A stretch of 27,579 bases of DNA, from positions 1-27,579 of the forward strand of contig CAKTIE010000021.1 of assembly GCA_934565655.1 (NCBI GenBank), written 5' to 3'. This document shows, piece after piece, positions 15,629 through 21,858 of this stretch (positions are counted from its first letter, which is position 1; every line of letters starts with the position of its first letter). This DNA is from an uncultured Oscillospiraceae bacterium (GTDB lineage: Bacteria > Bacillota > Clostridia > Oscillospirales > Oscillospiraceae). The notes below the pieces were generated by a model. That model was not told where the DNA came from. It did not search any database and saw nothing but the letters and a program-made list of their open reading frames with translations. The translations under genes and the position numbers were made by a program.

Positions 15629-15905
15629 ACCATCGATCAACAAGGACAAACACGCCTGACAGCGCGTCTTTTCGGCGCTTTTTGCCCTTTTCGCCTTGGC
15701 GGGCGCCAGCCCGCCTTCGTCTCAAAAACCAAAAATCACTCGAAAATACATCGCTGGCAGGTGCCTTGCAGTTTTGCCGCCAGCAGAAATGTGTCCAGAC
15801 AAGAAAAGGCCCGCAGAGAATACTTGCCGTATTGTCAAGGGGCTTGACGCAGTATGGGCGCATTTCTGCCCGTCAAAACCGTGCTTGTCCTTATTGGTCG
15901 ATGGT
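15629..15905 (-). repeat. MITE copy 1 in the putP leader
   Basis: A 277-bp element with 26-bp terminal inverted repeats (ACCATCGA...ACACG at the left, its near-complement at the right, 3 mismatches). Read on the reverse strand it aligns over nearly its whole length with the element at 20890-21082: both share GGTTTTGACGGGCAGAAATG, TTGACAATACGGCAAGTA, GGGCCTTTTCTTGTCTGGA, CATTTCTGCTGGCGGCAAAAC, and AAAAGCGCCG near the far end. This copy holds an extra block of roughly 84 bp near 15685-15770 that includes a perfect 7-bp hairpin GGCGGGC/GCCCGCC. It has no coding capacity. I see no target duplication. Confidence 0.88.
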
Positions 15906-15917
15906 CTGACAGCGGCT

Positions 15918-15946
15918 ACTATACCACACTTTTTACTAGACGTAAA
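15918..15946 (-). promoter_or_regulatory. Probable putP promoter
   Basis: Reverse strand: -35 TTTACG (15941-15946), 17-base spacer, -10 TATAGT (15918-15923). It points through the MITE into putP and abuts the large palindrome at 15948-15987. Confidence 0.62.
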
Positions 15947-15947
15947 T

Positions 15948-15987
15948 ACAGAACGGAGTATAGAACTAATTCTATACTCCGTTCTGT
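15948..15987. promoter_or_regulatory. Perfect 18-bp palindrome, possible operator
   Basis: Arms ACAGAACGGAGTATAGAA (15948-15965) and its exact complement (15970-15987) are separated by CTAA. Neither side has a T-tract, which argues against a rho-independent terminator. It lies one base upstream of the putP -35 and 83 bases after the end of the tetR gene, so a regulator-binding site is the better reading. The rest of the 464-base gap between putP and tetR holds the MITE, the promoter and AT-rich sequence in which I see no gene. Confidence 0.6.
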
Positions 15988-16069
15988 TAAAAACTCGTTA
16001 ATCCGTTGGTATTGCTATATTTTTTATATAGACGATTTATGAATCCACGCAGAGACGAAAAAATAAATT

Positions 16070-16669
16070 TTATTTTTCACCCCGGTAATTGGCCAGAAAC
16101 ATGGGCATCAGCCGGTCGGCGTTGCGGGCCAGGGCGTAGCCGCCGTCCGCCAGACACCAGTCGTACATCAGCGCCCGCTCGAACATGGCGTAGTCGTTGA
16201 TGATCTCGTTGGCGGTCATATCTGTCCGCAGCTCGCAGCGCTCCATGCCCTGCCGCACCACCTGATGCAGCAGCTTGAAGTACATGCGGTCGCGGTTCAG
16301 CAGGTGCTTCTCGCCCTTGGTGGTCAGCTGGGTGGAGAACAGCCGCGCCAGCAGCTCCACCGCCACCGTGTTGTCGATCATGGTGAACAGCTCATGATTC
16401 ATATACAGCAGCTTGTCCACCGCGTGCATGTCCGGATCCATCTCCTGCCGCAGCTCCTCATACTTCTCGTCGAAGATCATGGACAGGGAGCCCAGCAGGG
16501 CGTCCTTCCCCTCGAAATAGTGGTAAAAGCTGCCCTTGGAGGTCTCGGACTCGAAGATGATGTCCTCCACGGTGGTGTTGTCGTAGCCCTGCTCATAGAA
16601 CAGCTTCCAGGCCGCGGAAACGATGCGTCCCTTGGTGTTGCGTCCCGATTTACGAGGCACGGCGGCCAC
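16070..16669 (-). CDS. TetR-family transcriptional regulator
   Basis: Ligand-responsive repressor of up to 199 aa. The N-terminal DNA-binding domain is typical: GRIVSAAWKLFYEQGYDNTTVEDIIFESETSKGSFYHYFEGKDALL (about 14-60), with the recognition helix around TSKGSFYHYF. The remaining helical domain would bind an unknown ligand and form the dimer. The frame starts with GTG at 16669 behind AAGGAG; a second GTG at 16660 has GGGGAGG 8 bases upstream and may be the real start (196 aa). Either way it begins inside the end of the flippase gene (stop at 16650), showing co-transcription and translational coupling. No good terminator follows, so read-through toward putP is possible. Targets may be its own operon or the palindrome at 15948. 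Confidence 0.92.
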   Translation of the reverse strand: MAAVPRKSGRNTKGRIVSAAWKLFYEQGYDNTTVEDIIFESETSKGSFYHYFEGKDALLGSLSMIFDEKYEELRQEMDPDMHAVDKLLYMNHELFTMIDNTVAVELLARLFSTQLTTKGEKHLLNRDRMYFKLLHQVVRQGMERCELRTDMTANEIINDYAMFERALMYDWCLADGGYALARNADRLMPMFLANYRGEK

Positions 16670-18194
16670 CTCCCCTGCTCCTTCTTCCGGTCAGCTTCCG
16701 CAGCGGCCCGGTGATCAGACTGCGCTCATAGCGGTTCATGCCGAACAGCCACACCGACAGGGCGTAGATCGCCACAAAGGCGCAGCCCGGCGGGATCAGT
16801 TCCCAATACGTTGTGGGATGGGTGAATACGGCCAGCAGCACTGCCGCCGCCGCAGGCAGCAGCATGGAGGGCATCAGATGGCAGATATGCCGCCAGAAGC
16901 CCGGAATATTCAGTCCGATGCGGCGGTAGTAGTACCAGTTCATCAAGATCACGTTGCCGATCAGCGTGGCGACCGCCGTACCGATGGCGGCGCCCAGCCC
17001 CTCCCACTTCATGCACAGCGGGATGGACAGCAGGGCGTTGCCCAGCGCCACCCCCAGATAGGTCAGCGAGCGGAACTTATGCATATTCTTGGCCCGCTGG
17101 ATCTCAATGCCCACCGTCTGGATATTGGTCCACAGGCAGGAGAAAAACAGCAGCAGCGTGGTCCAGTAGTCCACGCGGAACATCTCTCCGCCGCCCCACA
17201 GCACCACGAAGGACTGGCCGATGGCCACAAAGCCCAGAAAGATGCCTGCCAGCAGGATGAACTGCAGCCGTCCCACTCTGGTAAACAGGGCGTCCAGCGT
17301 CCGCATGGGGGCACTTTCCGCCACAAGCCGGTGGACACGGGGTGTCATTACGTTGGAGATGGCGTTGCCGAAGGCCAGATAGAAGGTGTTCAGCTGGGAG
17401 GCGATGACATATACCGTCACGGCGGTGGTGCCGTGGAGCCATGTCAGCAGCAGCCGGTCGATGGACCAGTTGAAGTTGTCCACCACGATGCCCAGGAACA
17501 CATACAGGGTAAAGCCGAACATCTCCCGCAGCAGCCTGAAGTCATAGCCATGGAAGGAGAAGGGCATCCGCAGCTTCCGCAGGCAGTAGCTGATATTGAG
17601 GATGCCGCTGAGGATGGTGAAGATCAGGGAGACGATGGTCAGCGTCACGCTGCGGTAGCCGATGATCAGCAGCGGGATCATGAGCAGGGGATTCAGCACC
17701 TGCTTGCCCATGGTGACCACCTTCTGGAACAGATACCGCTCGTTGATGGTCACATGGGACTCGAACACGCTGATAGGGAAGGTCAGCGCGGCATTGACGG
17801 TCATGATCCGCAGCAGCTTCTCCGCCAGCGCGATCTCGTCGGGGGTCAGCTTCTTGCCGAAGATCACGTCGCAGTAGGACAGGCCGAAGCCGATGGCCAG
17901 CACCAGCGCGCCCAGAAACAGATAGGTGGTCAGGAACATGCCGTTGAGCTTGGCGCAGCCCTTTTTGTCCCCGGCGGCCCGGAAGCGGGAGTAATACCGC
18001 ACATAGGCGCTGCCCAGACCGAAGCTCAGCAGGTTCAGATACGAAATGATGGGCAGCACCGCCTGATAGACGCCGAATTCACTTTCGCCCAGACGCTGGA
18101 GCATAATGGGTGTATAGACAAGCGAGATGATGGTGCTCAGCCCCATGGAGACATAGGACAGCACCGCACCCGCCTTGATTTGATTGACCTTCAT
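16650..18194 (-). CDS. Polysaccharide/oligosaccharide flippase (Wzx/MOP superfamily)
   Basis: Membrane flippase of 514 aa with about 14 helices, in the group that moves lipid-linked sugar units across the cytoplasmic membrane. The start is typical: MKVNQIKAGAVLSYVSMGLSTIISLVYTPIMLQRLGESEFGVYQ; later FTLYVFLGIVVDNFNWSIDRLLL and YVIASQLNTFYLAFGNAISNVMTPRVHRLVA match the polysaccharide biosynthesis domain. The C-terminus ends in a basic tail (RKLTGRRSRGGGRRAS) that overlaps tetR. The ATG at 18194 follows AAGGAG by 7 bases, and a near-consensus promoter lies just upstream. No glycosyltransferases or polymerase genes are adjacent, which is unusual for a Wzx; its sugar substrate is unknown. MurJ-type function is less likely from the sequence style. 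Confidence 0.9.
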   Translation of the reverse strand: MKVNQIKAGAVLSYVSMGLSTIISLVYTPIMLQRLGESEFGVYQAVLPIISYLNLLSFGLGSAYVRYYSRFRAAGDKKGCAKLNGMFLTTYLFLGALVLAIGFGLSYCDVIFGKKLTPDEIALAEKLLRIMTVNAALTFPISVFESHVTINERYLFQKVVTMGKQVLNPLLMIPLLIIGYRSVTLTIVSLIFTILSGILNISYCLRKLRMPFSFHGYDFRLLREMFGFTLYVFLGIVVDNFNWSIDRLLLTWLHGTTAVTVYVIASQLNTFYLAFGNAISNVMTPRVHRLVAESAPMRTLDALFTRVGRLQFILLAGIFLGFVAIGQSFVVLWGGGEMFRVDYWTTLLLFFSCLWTNIQTVGIEIQRAKNMHKFRSLTYLGVALGNALLSIPLCMKWEGLGAAIGTAVATLIGNVILMNWYYYRRIGLNIPGFWRHICHLMPSMLLPAAAAVLLAVFTHPTTYWELIPPGCAFVAIYALSVWLFGMNRYERSLITGPLRKLTGRRSRGGGRRAS

Positions 18195-18228
18195 GCAGCG
18201 GCTCCTTTTTTACGCAATGTAACACTTT

Positions 18229-18257
18229 ATTATACCCTGTTTTTTCCAAGGTGTAAA
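18229..18257 (-). promoter_or_regulatory. Promoter of the flippase-tetR operon
   Basis: Reverse strand: -35 TTTACA (18252-18257), 17-base spacer, -10 TATAAT (18229-18234). A strong sigma-A match with a short leader of about 28 bases. Confidence 0.88.
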
Positions 18258-18324
18258 GCATGAAGTTTTACGGGCCGCCGCGCATAGAGATAGAGTAACC
18301 GAAACCAACAAGGAGTGACCGCTT

Positions 18325-18828
18325 ATGTTCCGTCGTTTCCGTTATCTCTGGGCCTTCCTGCTGACCGCGTTTGCCGCCGTGCTGCTGCGGGGGCTGGCCG
18401 TCGCGCTGCCCTCTCCCGCCACGGAGGTGCTCTCGCCTATGAACGAAAGCCCCTGGGAGCTGGGGAAGCTGGTGTTCTGGCCGTATCTGTGCGGCGCGCT
18501 GCTGCTGTGGCGGCTGGAGCCGAAGGGCAGCGCCTCCCGCGGCGGCCACTGTGCCGCGCTGCTGTCCGCCGCTGCTTTCATGGCTGCGTTATGTCAACTT
18601 CTGTGGGGTGTCGTTCCTCTCTGGTTGCTGTTCTGTGCCGCCGTGGCGGGCAGCATGGCGCTGTACCACTTTTTGCTGCGCCGCCGTCTGTGGGGCGGCG
18701 AGCTGCTGTGGTATCTGCTGGCCATTCTGCTGGGGGTGGCGTATCTGCTCCTGACGGCCATGCCCCTGACCGGTGGGATCTTTCTGGATCCCCGCGACGC
18801 GGCGGCCATGGGGGTGATACCGTACTAA
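18325..18828 (+). CDS. DUF6512-family small membrane protein
   Basis: Integral membrane protein of 167 aa with about five hydrophobic helices (roughly 8-28, 47-63, 80-95, 97-117 and 124-145). The stretch LSPMNESPWELGKLVFWPYL (36-55) and the C-terminal GGIFLDPRDAAAMGVIPY match my memory of the DUF6512 family of Firmicutes, where an S-P-x-N-E-S-x-W-E motif is followed by a helix and the C-terminus carries a D-P-x-T-G-like turn. Function is not known. The ATG at 18325 has AAGGAG 9 bases upstream. It is divergent from the flippase operon; a clear forward promoter is not visible, though TTTACG near 18277 could serve as a weak -35. Confidence 0.75.
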   Translation: MFRRFRYLWAFLLTAFAAVLLRGLAVALPSPATEVLSPMNESPWELGKLVFWPYLCGALLLWRLEPKGSASRGGHCAALLSAAAFMAALCQLLWGVVPLWLLFCAAVAGSMALYHFLLRRRLWGGELLWYLLAILLGVAYLLLTAMPLTGGIFLDPRDAAAMGVIPY

Positions 18829-18832
18829 TTGC

Positions 18833-19034
18833 TGGCGCAAAATCTCACGATTTTGCTGCCAAAAGGTTTACGGCCCGCTGCGCGCCTTTGGCACTTGCCG
18901 GGCCGAGAAGTATTTTTTGCCACGCACATGTCGCGGCAAAAAATAATCAAAATATTTCGCGCCTGTACCCCAAGGGCACTTGTTTCGCTCCGCTCCACTG
19001 CGCGGGCGCAAACTCTGCGAGGCCACTATAAAAA
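18833..19034. repeat. Hairpin-rich intergenic segment, possible palindromic repeat
   Basis: Several inverted repeats follow one another: TGGC/CAAAATC arms at 18833-18844 with 18849-18861; CGGCCCG with CGGGCCG enclosing about 21 bases; and ATTTTTTGCC (18912-18921) with GGCAAAAAAT (18935-18944). GGCACTTG or GGGCACTTG occurs twice. No coding sequence is visible. The first hairpin lacks a T-tract and is a weak terminator candidate for the DUF6512 gene. No second copy is present in this window. Confidence 0.45.
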
Positions 19035-19060
19035 CAGGGCTTTCCTTCCGGAAAGTCCTG
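19030..19060 (-). terminator. Terminator of the FrhB-like/queH operon
   Basis: An 11-bp stem (19035-19045 with 19050-19060, one wobble, loop TTCC) is followed on the reverse strand by TTTTTAT. It lies 8 bases after the queH stop. Confidence 0.9.
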
Positions 19061-19068
19061 TCTTTATG

Positions 19069-19641
19069 TCAACCGATATGCTTCAGCGGTTCCTTCATGT
19101 CCCGCTGGAGCTGCTTGAGATAGCGCTCCTCCTCGCTGAACACGCAGCCGCAGTATTTCTGCATATAGAAGCCCAGCTCGCGGGCCTCCTGCTGTCCGGC
19201 GCGGAAGCCGGGCCGGAAGTCCCGGTACAGGAACTTCACACCGTAGCGCTCGCCCATTTCCCGGGCAATTTCCGCCATCCGCTCATGCTGCTGATAGGGG
19301 CTGACAAACAGCGTGGAGGTAAAGCTGTCAAAGCCGTTTTCGGCGGCGAACCGTGCCGTCTGCTCCAGCCGCACCGTGTAGCAATGGCCGCAGCGGTGGT
19401 CGATATCCTCCGCCACCGCCCGGCAGAAGTCCCGCAGGCCGTAATCCTCCTGCACGATCAGCTCCATATTGATGGTGGGCGCGTAGGCCATCAGCGTGTC
19501 CCGCCGGGCCTTGTACTCCTGATAGGGATGGATGTTGGGATTGAACCAGTAGGACACCGGCTCGATGCCCTCGCTGCGCAGCTGGTGGATGCAGGCCACC
19601 GAACAGGGCGCGCAGCAGGTATGCATCAGTGTTTTTTCCAT
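19069..19641 (-). CDS. queH: Epoxyqueuosine reductase QueH
   Basis: Cytoplasmic iron-sulfur enzyme of the DUF208 family that reduces epoxyqueuosine to queuosine in tRNA, a non-homologous replacement for cobalamin-dependent QueG. The 190-aa product shows the expected cysteines: HTCCAPC at 7-13, then CGHCYTVRLE (C84, C87), and YCGCVFS (C164, C166). The blocks YWFNPNIHPYQEYKARRD, TSTLFVSPYQQHE and YRDFRPGF are also typical. The ATG at 19641 has AAGGAG 5 bases upstream; a longer frame to 19833 lies inside the preceding gene in another frame and is not coding. It overlaps the FrhB-like gene by 16 bases, so translation is coupled. Other queuosine genes are not in this window. Confidence 0.93.
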   Translation of the reverse strand: MEKTLMHTCCAPCSVACIHQLRSEGIEPVSYWFNPNIHPYQEYKARRDTLMAYAPTINMELIVQEDYGLRDFCRAVAEDIDHRCGHCYTVRLEQTARFAAENGFDSFTSTLFVSPYQQHERMAEIAREMGERYGVKFLYRDFRPGFRAGQQEARELGFYMQKYCGCVFSEEERYLKQLQRDMKEPLKHIG

Positions 19642-20789
19642 AGCTTCTCCTTCAGCGCCGTCAGTCCGCCGCTTTTCTTCGCCTGATAGGGCCGGGTGGA
19701 GAAAAACCGGTCGCACACCTTGCGGAACGGCACATGCTCCAGCTCCTCGAAGAATCTCTGCCGGTCCGGCGGCGCCGCCGCGGCGCCCCGCAGAGCCGCA
19801 TCGCCCGCCACGGCCTCCTCCAGCGTGCGGCACTCCCGCTTCAGGGGCAGCTGGTCGAAAATGTGGGCGCCCTTCACCGTGTTGATCAGCAGCAGGGACA
19901 CGCCCGCCTTCTGCTCCTGGGGAAAGAAGTCCTTGGGCAGATTACGGAAGGTTCCCATGGTCAGATCGGCGGAACGGTTGGTGTTGGCGTAGGTACAGTG
20001 ATAGCAGGCGGGCCGCAGAAACAGCCGCCGCTGGATGCCCCGCCCCGGCTGGCACTTGCCCAGCGGCGCGTCAAAGGTGCCGCCGCCCTCGAACCACACG
20101 CGGAACCGGCGATCCTTCTCGCCCTTCAGCTTGTCGCAGAACCGCACGTCCACCGCCCGGCGGCGCTTCACATAGGTCATGGACTCCACGAACCGCTCCC
20201 ACACGCCGGGAGAGCCTACGCCGCCGCAGGCGAAATCGCAGGTCAGCAGGTTTTCCGGATGCTCGCCCAGAAAGCGGTACAGGCCGTCCACCTGGCAGGG
20301 CGTGCCGGAGAACAGCACGAACCGGCCCTGATCCAGATACATCTGGGCCTGCTGGTACGTCTCGCCCAGCTCGCTCTGGATGGGCTTCGCGCCCCGCAGC
20401 AGCCGCAGATCCTCTTTATTCTTCACGGCCATGTGCCGCACCTGTAATTTTTCATCCAGCGCCGCGCCGAACACCACGCCGCCGCTCTCCAGCGCGAACT
20501 CCGCCAGCGCCGTGAATACGCCGCCGGCCGTGGAGTGGGCGCGAACCTCCGCGTCCTCGTTCCAGACGGCGAACACCGCCGGCTGGCCCCGCACCTCCCG
20601 CTGCTTCAGCACCGGGCATACATGGGCGCAGTGGCCGCAGCTGACGCAGCCCTCGGTGATCTGGGGATAGAGAAAGCCCTCCTTGTCCCGCACCATATGG
20701 ATGGTGCCCTTGGGACAGCCGCTGCTGCACGCGCCGCAGCCGGTGCAGCGCTCACGAGGCGCCAATTGGGGCTTCACGGTCTCCGTCAT
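19626..20789 (-). CDS. FrhB-type iron-sulfur flavoprotein (coenzyme F420 hydrogenase/dehydrogenase beta-subunit family)
   Basis: Predicted cytoplasmic electron-transfer flavoprotein of 387 aa. The N-terminus carries two [4Fe-4S] ferredoxin motifs: C15-x2-C18-x2-C21-x3-C25 (CTGCGACSSGCP) and C48-x2-C51-x2-C54-x3-C58 (CVSCGHCAHVCP). The FrhB domain follows, with STAGGVFTALAEFALESGGVVFGAALDE, LLRGAKPIQSELGETY, FVLFSGTPCQVDGLYRFLG and a later cysteine cluster CYHCTYANTNRSADLTMGTF. Many relatives in non-methanogens do not use F420 and are thought to bind FAD. The start is ATG 20789 behind AAGGAGG; the ATG at 20816 has no site. The 16-base overlap with queH suggests a shared pathway, possibly supplying electrons to QueH. 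That is inference; homologues also occur beside pyruvyltransferase genes. Confidence 0.88.
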   Translation of the reverse strand: MTETVKPQLAPRERCTGCGACSSGCPKGTIHMVRDKEGFLYPQITEGCVSCGHCAHVCPVLKQREVRGQPAVFAVWNEDAEVRAHSTAGGVFTALAEFALESGGVVFGAALDEKLQVRHMAVKNKEDLRLLRGAKPIQSELGETYQQAQMYLDQGRFVLFSGTPCQVDGLYRFLGEHPENLLTCDFACGGVGSPGVWERFVESMTYVKRRRAVDVRFCDKLKGEKDRRFRVWFEGGGTFDAPLGKCQPGRGIQRRLFLRPACYHCTYANTNRSADLTMGTFRNLPKDFFPQEQKAGVSLLLINTVKGAHIFDQLPLKRECRTLEEAVAGDAALRGAAAAPPDRQRFFEELEHVPFRKVCDRFFSTRPYQAKKSGGLTALKEKLWKKH

Positions 20790-20827
20790 GGCACACGCCT
20801 CCTTGTTTGCATACAAAACTATTTAAT

Positions 20828-20856
20828 ATTATACCACATAGCTATCCGGTTGGCAA
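20828..20856 (-). promoter_or_regulatory. Promoter of the FrhB-like/queH operon
   Basis: Reverse strand: -35 TTGCCA (20851-20856), 17-base spacer, -10 TATAAT (20828-20833) with an upstream TGG (extended -10). I see no preQ1 riboswitch in the short leader. Confidence 0.85.
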
Positions 20857-20889
20857 GCAGCGCCGTTTTCCGATGGCAGCACCGGAAAT

Positions 20890-21082
20890 ACCATTGCTTG
20901 ATAAGGACAGACACGGTTTTGACGGGCAGAAATGCGCCCATACCACATCATGTTGCTTGACAATACGGCAAGTACTCTCGGCGGGCCTTTTCTTGTCTGG
21001 AGACATTTCTGCTGGCGGCAAAACTACAAAAAGCGCCGGAAATACACGCTGGCAGGCGTGTTTGCCCTTATCAAGCAATGGT
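20890..21082 (+). repeat. MITE copy 2 between divergent promoters
   Basis: A 193-bp element with 26-bp terminal inverted repeats (ACCATTGCTTGATAAGG... and its near-complement, 2 mismatches). It is the same family as 15629-15905, in opposite orientation and lacking the roughly 84-bp internal block. GCAGAAATG and CATTTCTGC inside form a long-range inverted pair. The ends are flanked by TA on both sides if the terminal A/T is counted as target. It sits neatly between the two divergent promoters, 33 bases from one -35 and 15 from the other. The remaining parts of this 373-base gap are the promoters and leaders. Confidence 0.9.
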
Positions 21083-21097
21083 AATAATCATGTTTTC

Positions 21098-21126
21098 TTT
21101 ACAAACGGGTACAATGGTGTTATAAT
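21098..21126 (+). promoter_or_regulatory. Promoter of the tmk-mltG-U32 operon
   Basis: -35 TTTACA (21098-21103), 17-base spacer, -10 TATAAT (21121-21126). A strong sigma-A match 15 bases downstream of the MITE end. Confidence 0.88.
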
Positions 21127-21162
21127 GTTATTTGTATTGCTATGCAAAGGAGCGTAACGCAT

Positions 21163-21825
21163 ATGGGAAGGTTGATCGTTTTTGAGGGGACCGACGGTTC
21201 TGGCAAGGCCACACAGACCGAGCTTCTGTGTCAGGCGCTGGAAAAGCAGGGTATCCCCTTCCGCCGTCTGGCCTTCCCCCGTTACAGCGAGGAGTCGTCG
21301 GCGCTGATCCGCCTGTATCTGGGCGGCGCGTTCGGCAGCCATCCCGACGATGTGAACGCCTATGCCGCCTCCACCTTCTACGCGGTGGACCGCTACGCCT
21401 CCTACAAGCAGGACTGGGGCGAGTATTACCGTCAGGGCGGGCTGCTGATCGCTGACCGGTACACCACCTCCAACGCGGTGCACCAGACCTCCAAGCTGCC
21501 GCCGGAGCAGCGCAGGCCCTTTCTGGACTGGCTGTTCCACTTTGAGTATGACCTCCTGGAGCTGCCCCGCCCCACGCGGGTGCTGTATCTGGATCTGCCC
21601 ACGGAGCTGAGCGAGCAGATGATGCGCCGGCGGGAGCAGGACACCCACACCACCGCCGACGTCCACGAGCAGGACGAGGAATACCTGCGCCGCTGCCGGG
21701 AAAACGCCGCTTTCGTCACGGACTACTGCGGCTGGACAAGGATCGACTGCGCCGAAAACGGCGTGATGCGCAGCCGCGAGGATATCCATGCCGAGGTGCT
21801 GGACAAGCTCCGCGACCTGCTGTAA
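21163..21825 (+). CDS. tmk: Thymidylate kinase (dTMP kinase), clostridial type
   Basis: P-loop kinase of 220 aa that converts dTMP to dTDP for DNA synthesis. Visible motifs are the Walker A region FEGTDGSGKATQTELL (7-22), AFPRYSEESSALIRLYL, the nucleotide-binding region YAASTFYAVDRYASYK, the DRYTTSNAVHQTSKL block, and a RRREQDTHTTADVHEQD lid region. This is the clostridial form, often annotated simply as deoxynucleoside kinase, so dTMP as substrate is the likely but not certain assignment. The start is ATG 21163 with AAAGGAG about 10 bases upstream; the ATG at 21142 lies before that site. It is the first gene of an operon with mltG (33-base gap) and a U32 protein. Confidence 0.88.
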   Translation: MGRLIVFEGTDGSGKATQTELLCQALEKQGIPFRRLAFPRYSEESSALIRLYLGGAFGSHPDDVNAYAASTFYAVDRYASYKQDWGEYYRQGGLLIADRYTTSNAVHQTSKLPPEQRRPFLDWLFHFEYDLLELPRPTRVLYLDLPTELSEQMMRRREQDTHTTADVHEQDEEYLRRCRENAAFVTDYCGWTRIDCAENGVMRSREDIHAEVLDKLRDLL

Positions 21826-21858
21826 CACCGACCTATCGCAAGAAAGGAATATACAACT

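Noticed and set aside
13890..15629. 579-codon forward frame opposite putP
   Set aside because: Antisense shadow with His/Gln/Gly/Asp-rich low complexity.
15606..15863. 86-residue N-terminal extension of PutP
   Set aside because: Encoded by the MITE; it is basic and without family similarity, and the PutP family begins at MTSAQICIII.
15948..15987. Reading of the large palindrome as a terminator for tetR
   Set aside because: Neither strand has a T-tract after the stem and the stem is not GC-rich at its base; kept as a possible operator instead.
16623..18263. 546-codon forward frame opposite the flippase
   Set aside because: Antisense shadow; the reverse frame is a clear membrane flippase with a promoter and ribosome binding site.
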